Shown here piece by piece: positions 24,608 through 34,317 of a stretch of DNA of 64,000 nucleotides. The notes under the pieces were generated by a model, which made no database searches, was not told the origin of the DNA, and worked only from the letters and a program-made list of their open reading frames with translations. The translations under genes and the position numbers were made by a program. Each line of letters begins with the position of its first letter. Position 1 is the first letter of the stretch. The DNA comes from Desulfothermus sp964427155 (lineage in GTDB: Bacteria > Desulfobacterota > Desulfovibrionia > Desulfovibrionales > Desulfothermaceae): positions 186,001-250,000 of the forward strand of contig CAYRSC010000004.1 of the NCBI GenBank assembly GCA_964427155.1, read 5' to 3'.

Positions 24608-27034
24608 ATGAAGAAGGATGTGAACTTTTTCGTAAAGACCTATGTGGGGATCATAGCAGTAGTTATTATGAGCATCCTGATCATGGGAGGAATCACCTAC
24701 CTATGGACCTTTAACTCCCTGGAAAAGGTGGGAAAAGACTTTATTCAATCCACCCTTAACCGTGTAGAGGATGCCCTGAGACTCCAAAATAATATTACCC
24801 TGGAAAAACTGGACTCAGACCTGCACCTCATGGAGATGCTCATAACCCAGGAGGGGGGGATATATCTGGATACTTCCAGAAAGATATCCATGACCCTCAT
24901 CAACCAGGTTAGCGGGGAGTCAGAACAGGCCCAGGTCCCTGCCCTGATAATAGGCAATACAATTATAAACAACAATTTTTCCTTAGTGGACAGGATAAAA
25001 GAGATGGTGGGAGGGACTGCAACCATATTTGAGGTGCTTCCAGGAAAGCTGGTAAGGGTCTCCACCAACGTAAAAAAGGCAGATGGGTCCCGGGCTGTTG
25101 GCACATATATCCCCTCATCTTCTCCTGTGTATCAAACAGTAATGCAGGGAAAGATATATACAGGGAGGGCCTATGTGGTAAATGATTGGTACCTCACGGC
25201 GTATAAGCCATTAAGGGACTCCTCTGGAAAGATAGTGGCAGTGATATATGTGGGCAGAAAGATCCTTACTCCTCCTCTGGAAAAACTCCTTTCAGAGGTA
25301 AATATAATTGGAAGGGGACACCTTATTGTCTTTAATTCTAGTGGGAAGATACTATTTCACAACAGCAAACATCTCCCCCAGAGCACCATCCAACAATTTC
25401 CTGAGGGCAGTAAACTACTCCAGAAAAAAGAGGGGGTGATGGAATATAGCACAGATGGGGAAAAGGTCATTACAGGGATTGGATATTTTGCTCCGTGGGA
25501 CTGGCACTTTATCCTTCAAATAAAGAAAAAAGAGCTATTCTTTGGGTTGGACAGGGTCTTGAGGTCTTCTGTGGTACTTGGAATCCTTATCTCCCTACTG
25601 CTTGGGGCCATCTTTTCCTTTCTCCTCATCAAGACCCTTGCGGGGACACTTAGAAAGGTGGCAGATGCATGCAAGAAGATCTCAGAGGGAAACTATCATA
25701 TTCGCATTGACTATGCCCCCAGAGACGTAATCAGAGAGGTGGTGGACGCCATCCATGAGCTTGCCAGATCTGTAGAAGACCAGATTATGGTCCTGGAGTC
25801 CTTCAGGGCAGGTATTGCACTCCCCCTCTTTAGTGTGGGAAGGGATAGAATAGTCCGTTTTGCAAACGATGCCATCTGTGAACTTACAGGGAGGAAGAGA
25901 GAGGAGGTAGTGGGAAAGCTTCAGGGATATGAGATGCTAAACTATGATTCCCTGGAAGAATGTCAAGTATGTAAGCCGGTTGCAAAGATAGTTATCCCCC
26001 AGGGGGTTGCCTGGAAAGGAGAGGTACAATTCAGACACATAAGTGGAGAAGACAGATATGCCCTGGTGGTTGCCTTCCCCGTAAAGGATAGAGATGGGGA
26101 GATAATAGAGGTGGTGATTATGATGCAGGACATAACCGCTATAAAAGAAAATGAAAAGCTAATCTCTCAAAAGACAGAAAAGCTAAAAGAAGCGGCCGCT
26201 GCCATTACAGAGATAACAGAATATATTGCATCTGCATCAGAAAAACTTTCCCTCCAGATAGAAGAGGCCGCCAGGGGGGCTGATATGCAACGACAGAGGA
26301 TCGCAGAGACCGCCACCACCATGGAGCAGATGAATTCCACTGTCCTGGAGGTAGCCAAGAATGCCTCAGAGGCCGCAGAAAGCACAGAGGCGGCCCGACA
26401 AAATGCCCTAGAGGGAAATGAGGTGGTGAGTCAGGCAATAGACGCCATTCAGGAGGTGCAACACCTTACCAATCTAGTGAAACAGAGCATAGACTCCCTG
26501 GGACAAAAGGCAGAGGGAATTGGAGAGGTGATAAATGTAATTTCTGATATAGCGGATCAGACCAATCTCCTGGCCTTAAATGCTGCAATTGAGGCCGCAA
26601 GGGCCGGAGAACACGGCCGGGGATTTGCAGTGGTGGCAGATGAGGTGAGAAAACTTGCGGAAAAGACCATGGCAGCCACCAAGGATGTGGCGGAGGCCAT
26701 TGCCTCAATCCAGATGGACACCCGCAAGAATATAGAAGAAATGGATAGGGCGGTGGAGGCAGTTGAAAAATCTACAGAGCTTGCCGCCAGATCAGGAGAG
26801 GCCCTTCAGGAAATAGTAAGGATATCCGAAGTAAATGCAGATCAGGTAAGGGCGATCGCCACTGCTGCAGAAGAGCAATCTGCATCCACTGAACATATCA
26901 CCATGGCAGTGGAAGAGATAAACAACATCTCTGCAGAGACAAGTGAAGGGATGCAGCAGGCATCTCAGGCAATTGCAGAGCTTACAGAACAGATACAGAG
27001 ATTAAACGAACTGGTAAAAGACATGCAGAGATAA
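24608..27034 (+). CDS. Methyl-accepting chemotaxis protein with Cache sensor, HAMP and PAS domains
   Basis: 808 residues. TM1 about 12-33; a large periplasmic double-Cache-type sensor (Cache_3/Cache_2-like; RVSTNVKKADGSRAVGTYI, YTGRAYVVNDWYLTAYKPL) up to about 310; TM2 about 319-342; HAMP about 343-395; a cytoplasmic PAS domain about 400-510 containing a CxxC pair (ECQVCKP); then the signalling domain with tip DQTNLLALNAAIEAARAGE near 650. The strong ribosome site AAGGAGGAGG precedes 24608. The periplasmic Cache domain would sense a small molecule; the PAS domain may sense redox state or a cofactor. Nearly identical in the tip region to the MCP at 510. Confidence 0.93.
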   Translation: MKKDVNFFVKTYVGIIAVVIMSILIMGGITYLWTFNSLEKVGKDFIQSTLNRVEDALRLQNNITLEKLDSDLHLMEMLITQEGGIYLDTSRKISMTLINQVSGESEQAQVPALIIGNTIINNNFSLVDRIKEMVGGTATIFEVLPGKLVRVSTNVKKADGSRAVGTYIPSSSPVYQTVMQGKIYTGRAYVVNDWYLTAYKPLRDSSGKIVAVIYVGRKILTPPLEKLLSEVNIIGRGHLIVFNSSGKILFHNSKHLPQSTIQQFPEGSKLLQKKEGVMEYSTDGEKVITGIGYFAPWDWHFILQIKKKELFFGLDRVLRSSVVLGILISLLLGAIFSFLLIKTLAGTLRKVADACKKISEGNYHIRIDYAPRDVIREVVDAIHELARSVEDQIMVLESFRAGIALPLFSVGRDRIVRFANDAICELTGRKREEVVGKLQGYEMLNYDSLEECQVCKPVAKIVIPQGVAWKGEVQFRHISGEDRYALVVAFPVKDRDGEIIEVVIMMQDITAIKENEKLISQKTEKLKEAAAAITEITEYIASASEKLSLQIEEAARGADMQRQRIAETATTMEQMNSTVLEVAKNASEAAESTEAARQNALEGNEVVSQAIDAIQEVQHLTNLVKQSIDSLGQKAEGIGEVINVISDIADQTNLLALNAAIEAARAGEHGRGFAVVADEVRKLAEKTMAATKDVAEAIASIQMDTRKNIEEMDRAVEAVEKSTELAARSGEALQEIVRISEVNADQVRAIATAAEEQSASTEHITMAVEEINNISAETSEGMQQASQAIAELTEQIQRLNELVKDMQR

Positions 27035-27061
27035 AGGAGGGGGACTCCCCCCCTTCTTTAT
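27033..27061. terminator. G/C-rich hairpin between the MCP and enoyl-CoA hydratase genes
   Basis: AAAGGAGGGGG, a loop of ACT, then CCCCCCCTTCTTT lies exactly in the gap between two convergent stop codons. Arms are imperfect. On the plus strand the hairpin is followed by CTTTATC; probable bidirectional terminator. Confidence 0.55.
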
Positions 27062-27837
27062 CTCTCCTTCCAGGAAGGTTTTCGTTTTTCCAAAAAGGCA
27101 CAGACCCCTTCCTTTGCGTCCTCTGTGGAACACAGGAGAGAAAAGACCTCATTCATATAAGCAAAGGCCTGACGATAGTCCATATCTTCTGCCATATAAA
27201 AGGCCCTTTTTGCCAGTTGAACCGCTATGGGACTCTTTTTGGCCAGCTCACAGGCCCAATTTCTGGCGGCATCTTCAAGCTCCTCGCCGGGAACCACCTT
27301 ATTTATCAACCCCATGCTTAAGGCATCCTCTGCTGGAATGAGGTCCCCAAACAGGAGCATCTCCAGGGCCCTCTTCCTCCCCACTGACCTCAATACAGGT
27401 ACCACAGGCCCCACACAATTGAGGCCCACATTAATAGCTGTGAGTCCAAAACGGGCCCCCTCTGCCGCTATACACAGGTCAGAAGCGGCTACCAATCCCG
27501 CTCCATTTGCCGCAGCCACCCCGTGCACCTGAGTTATAACCGGCTTTTTTATTTCAGCCATCCCCACTAAGGGCCTCTCCATTATCTCTATCCATTCTCT
27601 ATACTCAAGCGCGGATTTATCAAAAAAATCTCCAACATCTATTCCTGCACAAAAGACCTTGCCCTCCCCCTTTAACAAAATGACCCTGACCCTTTCATCC
27701 TTATCCATATCTTTAAGGGCCTCATATAATTCTGTAGCCAGTTCAACTGTAAAGGTGTTCAGTTTAGAGGGCCTATTTAATGTGATCACTGCCACATGGT
27801 CTTCCCCCACCTCTACTACAATATTTTTATACTCCAT
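27058..27837 (-). CDS. Enoyl-CoA hydratase/isomerase family protein
   Basis: 259 residues of the crotonase fold. Oxyanion-hole segments: GKVFCAGIDVGDF and GVAAANGAGLVAASDL. The usual catalytic Glu loop appears as FGLTAINVGLNCVG, so the hydratase glutamates are not clear and another crotonase reaction is possible. GGGAGGG ribosome site. Last gene of the long ileS-to-here unit, 38 bases after the DUF3334 gene; the metabolic link to the acyl-CoA synthetase at 11054 is only suggestive. Confidence 0.88.
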   Translation of the reverse strand: MEYKNIVVEVGEDHVAVITLNRPSKLNTFTVELATELYEALKDMDKDERVRVILLKGEGKVFCAGIDVGDFFDKSALEYREWIEIMERPLVGMAEIKKPVITQVHGVAAANGAGLVAASDLCIAAEGARFGLTAINVGLNCVGPVVPVLRSVGRKRALEMLLFGDLIPAEDALSMGLINKVVPGEELEDAARNWACELAKKSPIAVQLAKRAFYMAEDMDYRQAFAYMNEVFSLLCSTEDAKEGVCAFLEKRKPSWKER

Positions 27838-27875
27838 GGTCCTTACCCTCCCTCATGATTTTAAAAGACCATTCC

Positions 27876-28586
27876 CTAGAGTCCCAATTTCTTCATAAAC
27901 TCCTCATCCACTGGACCCCCTCCTGCATCTTTCGTGGCCTGGGAAGGGACATCTCCTCCCTCTAACAATTTTTCAATGTCCACATCTGTATCATTTTCAT
28001 CCACCACATCAGGGGTCTTCTCCATAATAAAATCCACTTTTTCAAAGGTTATCTCCAGATAAAAGAGCCTGTTTTCCTGGGTACGAAATTCCACTCTCAT
28101 AAAGAGGGGCTTGTCTATCTCAGTCTCAAGGGATATCTTCATGGCCTGATTAAGCGCCACCATCTTGGGCTGATTCTGATTCACCCCTATCCCAAGCTCC
28201 TTTTTCAACATAACCTGAAACTTTCCCACACATTGGTTCATAAGTTCACCAATGGTATCTGCCACCTCAGAAGAGGTGTGATGATTGGCCAGTTCCTCTT
28301 CAGGCATCCCCATATTCAAATTATATTTCTTGTATATCTCCAGGGCGGCCTCTCCACTAAAATTCATGGCCACAAGTCCAGTAAATCCCCCTTCAAAAAG
28401 GACAAAACACCCAATGTCAGGTCTCAAACAGGTCTTATTGGTCTTTATAAAGGTAGAAGAATAGGTCACATTTGAAGCTGTAACCGTGGCAAGTGTCTCC
28501 TTTATGGCCTCACACAATATCTTCAATACGTCTGCGGAGGTCTTGACCACCACCTTGGTCTTTTTTATCTTTTTCTTTTTTGCCAT
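27876..28586 (-). CDS. DUF3334 family protein (CheX/CheC-like fold)
   Basis: 236 residues. After a Lys-rich start, the segment from about 20 to 190 resembles DUF3334 proteins, which look like CheC/CheX-type phosphatase relatives: ILCEAIKETLATVTASNV, GFTGLVAMNFSGEAALEIY, SSEVADTIGELMNQCVGKFQ. In CheX the motif E-x2-N is catalytic; here E and N occur in DTIGELMNQ with a different spacing, so phosphatase activity is unproven. It lies 9 bases after a PilZ gene, suggesting a link to motility or c-di-GMP signalling. Confidence 0.75.
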   Translation of the reverse strand: MAKKKKIKKTKVVVKTSADVLKILCEAIKETLATVTASNVTYSSTFIKTNKTCLRPDIGCFVLFEGGFTGLVAMNFSGEAALEIYKKYNLNMGMPEEELANHHTSSEVADTIGELMNQCVGKFQVMLKKELGIGVNQNQPKMVALNQAMKISLETEIDKPLFMRVEFRTQENRLFYLEITFEKVDFIMEKTPDVVDENDTDVDIEKLLEGGDVPSQATKDAGGGPVDEEFMKKLGL

Positions 28587-28595
28587 ACTATCCTC

Positions 28596-29120
28596 CTAAT
28601 CTCCCTTGATTATCCTTATGTGTTCCCTTTCTTCCTGAAACACGAATCTAACCACCTCTTCTCTATCTAATTCCCTTATGTGGGTAAATTCCACCACCAG
28701 AACTTCCTTTCCCTCTTCATGCTCAATCCTTATTATCTCCCCCACCGCAGATACTATACGCAAGGGGATATGGCACAGATACAACAGCACCTCCACTGCA
28801 TCTCCCACCTGGAACTCCGTGGATGGTTTGATACATTTAAGACCCCCTCCACTTAATTCCACCACTACAGTGGAGAGATGAAATTCTGACTCTATCATAT
28901 CCTTCCCAAGGATACTAAGGATGAGATCCAGTTTACCATCCAGGTATTCCATAAATAGTCGCAGGGATTCAGGTATCCCCACATCCTTAAGATGGGTTTG
29001 AATGCTCGGGGAATCGTGGATTGAGGTACGAAAAAGAGGGGGACTGTGTTTATCTTCTGCCTTTCTAATCAGGGCCTTGACCCTGGTCTTTATCCTGGAA
29101 TAACATCTTTTATCAGACAT
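28596..29120 (-). CDS. PilZ-domain-like protein
   Basis: 174 residues. The C-terminal half (about 75-165) has the PilZ beta-barrel pattern: VELSGGGLKCIKPSTEFQVG (20 residues) then DAVEVLLYL and VVGEIIRIE-type strands. An RxxxR motif is not clear before it, so c-di-GMP binding is uncertain. The N-terminal half is unfamiliar. It starts 2 bases after the CpoB-like stop and lies in the ileS-lspA-lgt unit with DUF3334. Confidence 0.65.
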   Translation of the reverse strand: MSDKRCYSRIKTRVKALIRKAEDKHSPPLFRTSIHDSPSIQTHLKDVGIPESLRLFMEYLDGKLDLILSILGKDMIESEFHLSTVVVELSGGGLKCIKPSTEFQVGDAVEVLLYLCHIPLRIVSAVGEIIRIEHEEGKEVLVVEFTHIRELDREEVVRFVFQEEREHIRIIKGD

Positions 29121-29122
29121 GG

Positions 29123-30010
29123 CTATTTATGTGTCCTCAAAAAGGCCCTTGCCACTTTTGCCTCTCTGGATGAGGGAAACTTATCTATAAGTTCATTGAG
29201 GAGGATCTTTCCTGCCCTTGCCTTATTGATGAGATAAAAGGCCATACCCTCTTTTAAAAGGGCTCCCTTATATTTATTAGATGAGGGGAATTTGTCTATC
29301 ACCTTTTGATAGTTGAGTATTGCCTGGGGATATTCCTTCATCTGATAATAACATTCCCCTCGCCAGAAATAGGCATTGGGTACCAGCAAATGGCGGGGAA
29401 ACTTCTTCAGAAAGAGGCTAAAGAGATGGACGGCAATGTGATAATTTTTGTTTTTAAAGTTTGAAATGGCCCTATTATACAACTTATCCGGGGATATCTC
29501 CAGTTTCTGGGGAGGAGAGGGGCTAGAGACATTTTTAATCCCTACAGAAGAAGGCCCTACCTTTTTTTCTTCCCTCTTAACATTTCTCTCCCCCACCCCT
29601 AAAAGACCTTTAAGGGAATCCAACTCCTTTTTAAGCCTTTCCACAGAGGCGGTAAGGCTATTTATTCTACTGGATAATTGCTCAGTGGCATTACTGGAAT
29701 CAGCCAACCTCAGTTTAAGGGTCTCTTCCTCTCCCCTTAAACGGGCTATCTGGAGCCTGAGATTATCTATTTCTGAAGCAATATCCGCCTGAGTACTTCT
29801 CACAGAAAAGGTGGAGTTGGTGAGGCTTGTATTAAACTCCTCTTTAAGATGTTTAATCTTTAGCTGGATCTCACTGTGAGATCGGAGCTGACTCTCCTTT
29901 AGCTCATTTATCTGTGCCTGGAGATTTTGAATATCTGAAGGAGAAACACATCCCCCTATGCTCATAATCAAAAAGGAGACCCCAACTAAGAGATGAATAC
30001 AGCTTCTCAT
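29123..30010 (-). CDS. cpoB: CpoB/YbgF-like lipoprotein with coiled coil and TPR repeats
   Basis: 295 residues from the ATG at 30010, which overlaps the stop of the upstream gene (ATGA). A lipoprotein signal ends at C21 (LIMSIGGC). It is followed by a long coiled coil (about 25-135), a Ser/Pro linker, and TPR-like repeats (about 165-295: YNRAISNFKNKNYHIAVHLF; YFWRGECYYQMKEYPQAILN; YKGALLKEGMAFYLI). This is the YbgF/CpoB architecture that links the Tol-Pal system to septal peptidoglycan synthesis; tol/pal genes are not in the window. The lipoprotein is made downstream of lgt and lspA that would process it. Confidence 0.85.
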   Translation of the reverse strand: MRSCIHLLVGVSFLIMSIGGCVSPSDIQNLQAQINELKESQLRSHSEIQLKIKHLKEEFNTSLTNSTFSVRSTQADIASEIDNLRLQIARLRGEEETLKLRLADSSNATEQLSSRINSLTASVERLKKELDSLKGLLGVGERNVKREEKKVGPSSVGIKNVSSPSPPQKLEISPDKLYNRAISNFKNKNYHIAVHLFSLFLKKFPRHLLVPNAYFWRGECYYQMKEYPQAILNYQKVIDKFPSSNKYKGALLKEGMAFYLINKARAGKILLNELIDKFPSSREAKVARAFLRTHK

Positions 30011-30237
30011 CTCACCCCTTCCCCTTTTATTACCTTTTTCCTCCCCCAAAAGACATATAATATACCTCCAATGACAGGAAGGAAAGTGGCTATAAGGACC
30101 CATGTCATCTTTTCCTGAGGAGTTGGGAAATCATTTTTAAAGATGTGCCAGATAGACCACAGATTTGGCAGGATGGGAAGGAGTAGAATCACTCCCCACA
30201 CCATAAGGCTCAAGAGAGATGCCCTATCTATTATCAT
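30007..30237 (-). CDS. Small membrane protein with PLD nuclease N-terminal (PLDc_N) domain
   Basis: 76 residues with two hydrophobic spans (VWGVILLLPILPNLWSIWHI and TWVLIATFLPVIGGILYVFW) and the conserved WxxxxxFLPxxGxxxY pattern of the PLDc_N family (PF13396 type). No phospholipase domain follows. The gene overlaps lgt by 14 bases upstream and the lipoprotein gene by 4 downstream. Function unknown. Confidence 0.8.
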   Translation of the reverse strand: MIIDRASLLSLMVWGVILLLPILPNLWSIWHIFKNDFPTPQEKMTWVLIATFLPVIGGILYVFWGRKKVIKGEGVR

Positions 30238-30988
30238 GGGATTGCCTCCCTCTCACAAGGATTAAAAGGAGCCCACATACAGAGATAGCTGCAGCCATCC
30301 ACTGGGTCATAGAAAGGGGACCCCACATGGGCCTAAAGTCCCCCCTGTAGAATTCTATAACAAATCTACCTATACCATATAGCACCATAAGGAGGCCAAA
30401 TAATTGACCCTTCTTCTTAAACCTGTCTCTTGTTAACCATAAAATAAAAAAAGTAATAAGTCCAGCCAGGGAATGATAAATCTCTGTGGGGTGCAGGGGA
30501 ACATTAAGAGGGGCTAGGGAATGGGGATCTGTAAAGGTAATGGCCCAGGGCATGGTACAATATCTCCCATAACAACATCCTGCCATGAGACATCCTATTC
30601 TCCCCACAAACTGACCAATGGCAATGGCAGGGGCCATACAATCTGCCCATATCCAAGGGTCCTCTCCCTTTTTTTTCAAAAAGATCACCGCCACTCCCAT
30701 GGCCAGTATTGCACCTCCCACAAATACAAGTCCCCCCTTCCAGATCATTAGAGATTCCAGGAGATGTTTCTTAAAATAACTCCATTTTATAACCACATAC
30801 AGGAGTCTTGAACCCACAATGGCACTTACAATAATATAAAAACCAAGGTCTGAAACCAATGAAACATTAAGGTCCCTTCTTCTTGCCTCCCTAGAGGTCA
30901 CTGCCAGGGCCAGTAAAAAGGCGGAGGCAATAAAAAAGCCATAGGAATAGATGGTAATGGGGCCTATCTTTATAAGTATGGGGTGCAT
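30224..30988 (-). CDS. lgt: Prolipoprotein diacylglyceryl transferase
   Basis: 254 residues, about seven membrane spans. It transfers diacylglyceryl to the lipobox Cys. The Lgt signature occurs as QFVGRIGCLMAGCCYGRYC (Cys-rich variant common outside Enterobacteria), plus LHPTEIYHS and FVIEFYRGD. Its ATG overlaps the lspA stop by one base (TAATG). Confidence 0.96.
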   Translation of the reverse strand: MHPILIKIGPITIYSYGFFIASAFLLALAVTSREARRRDLNVSLVSDLGFYIIVSAIVGSRLLYVVIKWSYFKKHLLESLMIWKGGLVFVGGAILAMGVAVIFLKKKGEDPWIWADCMAPAIAIGQFVGRIGCLMAGCCYGRYCTMPWAITFTDPHSLAPLNVPLHPTEIYHSLAGLITFFILWLTRDRFKKKGQLFGLLMVLYGIGRFVIEFYRGDFRPMWGPLSMTQWMAAAISVCGLLLILVRGRQSHDNR

Positions 30989-31461
30989 TATCTATGTCCT
31001 TTTCTCAAAAGTGAAAACGCCATTAACATCCCCCCTACAGAGATAGCGGTATCTGCCACATTAAAGGCAGGCCAGTGGTATGGCCCAATATAAAAATACA
31101 GAAAGTCTGTGACCTCTCCCCATAGGAGGCGGTCAATGAGATTGCCAACTGCCCCACCTAGCACCATGGCCAGAGAGAAGGAGAATAATCCATTTTTTTC
31201 CCCCTCCCTCCACAATAGATATAAAATAAACCCAGATGCAAGCATGGAAAAGGCAGTCAATATCCAAGTCCCCATCAAGGGAGAAGAGTTAAAGAGTCCA
31301 AAGGCTATCCCCCTATTTTTGATGTGCACCAGGCTAAAGAAACCAGGTATAACAACCCTGGAAGAATATAGGGGGATAGCACTCTTCACCCACATCTTGG
31401 TGAGCTGATCCAGCAGGGTAATACTGAGGGCGATCAGAAGGGAGACATATCTCCCTCTCAT
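30988..31461 (-). CDS. lspA: Lipoprotein signal peptidase II
   Basis: 157 residues from the ATG at 31461, which overlaps the ileS stop (ATGA) and has GGAGGAGCT as ribosome site; a longer reading into ileS would add 11 residues. Four membrane spans. Catalytic aspartates lie in GNLIDRLLWGEVTDF and FNVADTAIS; the NRGIAFGLF motif is present. It removes the signal peptide after Lgt; ileS-lspA is a conserved pair. Confidence 0.96.
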   Translation of the reverse strand: MRGRYVSLLIALSITLLDQLTKMWVKSAIPLYSSRVVIPGFFSLVHIKNRGIAFGLFNSSPLMGTWILTAFSMLASGFILYLLWREGEKNGLFSFSLAMVLGGAVGNLIDRLLWGEVTDFLYFYIGPYHWPAFNVADTAISVGGMLMAFSLLRKGHR

Positions 31462-34265
31462 AGCTCCTCCAAGACCTGTGCACATCTTGGACACACATCT
31501 TCAAACCTGGGGTTCACTCCCACCTGCTCACTATATACCCAGCAGCGTTGACACTTCTTCCCTTTTGCCCTGGATACCTCTATAGAGAGGCCATCCACCT
31601 CTTGGCTTATATAGCATCCCTCAGGGGCTAAACCTGATACCACCTTTACATCAGAGACAATAAACACCTCCCTGAGTTCTTCTCCCACACCATGAAGGTC
31701 CCTGTAGAGGGAATCCTCCCCACAATACAGGGTCACTGCACAGTCAAGGGAATGGCCCACAACTCCATCCTTTCTCTTTGGCTCAATGGCCCTGGTGACT
31801 TCCCCTCTGATCTTTCTTACTCTATCCCATAACCTCACCTCTTCAACAGGAGCTACCTCTGAATATTTTTTAAAGGTAAGGGCAAATACAGATTCAGTTT
31901 CTCTCTCAAATGCAGGGGGCAGATTCTGATAGATCTCTTCTGCAGTAAAGCTCATTATTGGAGCCATATCCAGGAGGAGTATATTCAGGATATGATATAG
32001 GGCAGTTTGAGCAGAACGCCTCTTCAGAGAAGAGGGGTGGGATACATAAAGGGTCTCCTTTAAGATGTCCAGATAAAAGGAGCTAAGATCCACCACACAC
32101 ATATTATGAAGGGAAGAAAAGACCTTATGGAACTCGTATTCCTCATAGTATCTCAGTATAGTATTATGCCTCTGAATTACCAAATGCAACCCATACCTGT
32201 CTATGGGCCTCATCTTCTCAAAATCCACCACATCCCTCTGGGGATCAAAATCAGCAAGATTTCCCAGAATGAATCGGCAGGTATTCCTTATCTTTCTATA
32301 ACTATCCACCAACTGGGATATTATCTTATCAGAGATCCTCACATCATCCTTATAGTCCTCAGAGGCTGTCCACATCCTGAGGATCTCTGCCCCATATCTA
32401 TCTATTATCTCCTGTGGTCTTATTATATTTCCCAGGGACTTGGACATCTTTCTCCCCTCTCCGTCCACCACATATCCATGGGTCAAGACTGCCCGATAGG
32501 GGGCCCTGTCCCTGGTCCCCACTGAAGCAAGGAGAGAACTGTGAAACCATCCCCTGTGCTGATCAGAGCCCTCCAGGTAGAGATCTGCCGGGAAAGAGCA
32601 CTCCTTTCTCTTCTCCAAGACAGCGGCAAAGCTGGTGCCAGAGTCAAACCACACATCCAGGATGTCGGTCTCCTTTTTAAATGAACTGGCACCACACCTC
32701 TTACAGGTAAGCCCTGCAGGGACTATCTCCTCCACAGGGACCTCAAACCAAAAATCTGCACCCCTCTCATGGGTCTCAAACCTCTTAACTATCTCCCCCA
32801 CCCAATTAGGGTCAAAAAAGGCCTCCCCACAGTTTTCACATATAAGGGCAATAATGGGGACCCCCCATGACCTCTGCCTGGATATACACCAGTCAGGTCT
32901 GGTGGCCACCATGTTATATATCCTCTGTTTTCCCCAGGCAGGAATCCATTTTACCTCATTCTCTATTATCTCAAGGCACTTCTCTCTCAGATCATTGGCA
33001 TCCATGGATATAAACCACTGGGTGGTGGCCCGATAGATAACTGGTTTTCTACACCTCCAGCAATGGGGATAGGAATGGGTTATACTGCCACGATGAAGGA
33101 GATTTCCCTTCTCCCTTAGCTTCTCTATCACTGGCTCATTGGCCTCAAATACATTCATCCCAGCAAAAAATTCCACCTCCTCTAAAAATATCCCCCTATC
33201 ATCTAGAGGAGATAGGATCTCCAGTCCATATTTGAGTCCAGTCTCATAGTCTTCAAGTCCATGCCCGGGGGCGGTGTGAACACATCCTGTGCCTGTATCC
33301 AGAGATACATACTCTGCCAGGACTATCCTGGAATCTCTCTCATAAAAGGGATGAGTGGCCACTATATTCTCCATCTCCTGGCCCTTGATTTGTGCCACCT
33401 CTACATAGTCTTTCCATCCAAAAATCTCCGCACAAACAGGCAAAAGGCGCTGGGCAAGGATATAAAATTCTCCTGACACCTCTACCACCACATAGTCAAA
33501 TTGGGGATGTACTGCCACTGCCATGTTAGAGGGAAGGGTCCAGGGGGTGGTGGTCCAGATTACTATAAAAAGATCTCCATTTATACCCGGGAATAACTCC
33601 CCTCTCCGTGGGTCTTTTATGGGAAACCTCACATAGATAGATGGGGATGTCTTATCATAGTATTCTACCTCTGCCTCTGCCAGGGCAGTCTCACAAGAGG
33701 GGCACCAATATATTGGCTTTTTACTCCTTTTAACAGCCCCCCTTGCCATAAAATTGCGCAGTTCATTGGCAGTAGCCGCCTCATATACGGGGTCCATGGT
33801 AATATAGGGTTTATCCCATTCCCCAAACACCCCCAGCCTCTTAAACTCCTCTCGCTGGATGTTTAAATACTTAAGGGCGTACTGTCTGCACCTCTGTCTT
33901 ATCTCAATAACAGACACATCCCTCTTGGATATGCCCATCTCCTGCTCCACCTTCAGCTCTATTGGAAGACCATGACAATCCCATCCTGGGACATATTCTG
34001 CCCTCTCTCCTTTCAGGTTGTGATATTTTACAATAATATCCTTCAGTATCTTGTTCATGGCAGTGCCCAGATGGATATTCCCATTGGCGTATGGGGGACC
34101 ATCATGAAGTACAAAGGTCTTTTTACCTTCCCCACTATCCACCATCATATGATACACATCCCTCTCCTGCCACCACTTAAGCATCCTGGGCTCATTTTTG
34201 GGAAGATTGGCCTTCATGGGAAACTTTGTCTTTGGAAGATTTAAGGTGTCTTTATAGTCACTCAT
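31458..34265 (-). CDS. ileS: Isoleucyl-tRNA synthetase
   Basis: 935 residues. Class I signature HIGH-type motif PYANGNIHLGTA, CP1 editing-domain segments (TWTTTPWTLPSN-type TTTPWTLPSNMAVAV; HTAPGHGLEDYETG), KMSKS motif GRKMSKSLGN, and a C-terminal zinc finger CQRCWVY...CPRCAQV (four Cys). The bacterial-type 935-residue length is normal. First gene of a unit running to the enoyl-CoA hydratase gene. Confidence 0.97.
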   Translation of the reverse strand: MSDYKDTLNLPKTKFPMKANLPKNEPRMLKWWQERDVYHMMVDSGEGKKTFVLHDGPPYANGNIHLGTAMNKILKDIIVKYHNLKGERAEYVPGWDCHGLPIELKVEQEMGISKRDVSVIEIRQRCRQYALKYLNIQREEFKRLGVFGEWDKPYITMDPVYEAATANELRNFMARGAVKRSKKPIYWCPSCETALAEAEVEYYDKTSPSIYVRFPIKDPRRGELFPGINGDLFIVIWTTTPWTLPSNMAVAVHPQFDYVVVEVSGEFYILAQRLLPVCAEIFGWKDYVEVAQIKGQEMENIVATHPFYERDSRIVLAEYVSLDTGTGCVHTAPGHGLEDYETGLKYGLEILSPLDDRGIFLEEVEFFAGMNVFEANEPVIEKLREKGNLLHRGSITHSYPHCWRCRKPVIYRATTQWFISMDANDLREKCLEIIENEVKWIPAWGKQRIYNMVATRPDWCISRQRSWGVPIIALICENCGEAFFDPNWVGEIVKRFETHERGADFWFEVPVEEIVPAGLTCKRCGASSFKKETDILDVWFDSGTSFAAVLEKRKECSFPADLYLEGSDQHRGWFHSSLLASVGTRDRAPYRAVLTHGYVVDGEGRKMSKSLGNIIRPQEIIDRYGAEILRMWTASEDYKDDVRISDKIISQLVDSYRKIRNTCRFILGNLADFDPQRDVVDFEKMRPIDRYGLHLVIQRHNTILRYYEEYEFHKVFSSLHNMCVVDLSSFYLDILKETLYVSHPSSLKRRSAQTALYHILNILLLDMAPIMSFTAEEIYQNLPPAFERETESVFALTFKKYSEVAPVEEVRLWDRVRKIRGEVTRAIEPKRKDGVVGHSLDCAVTLYCGEDSLYRDLHGVGEELREVFIVSDVKVVSGLAPEGCYISQEVDGLSIEVSRAKGKKCQRCWVYSEQVGVNPRFEDVCPRCAQVLEEL

Positions 34266-34288
34266 AACCCCATCTCCTCATACTTAAA

Positions 34289-34317
34289 ATTAATGGGACC
34301 ATACCCTTTCCATTAAT
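34289..34317. repeat. Inverted repeat in the ileS leader
   Basis: ATTAATGG (34289-34296) and CCATTAAT (34310-34317), perfect 8-base arms with a 13-base loop, lie 24-52 bases upstream of the ileS start codon. It could fold in the mRNA leader or bind a regulator. Confidence 0.45.
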
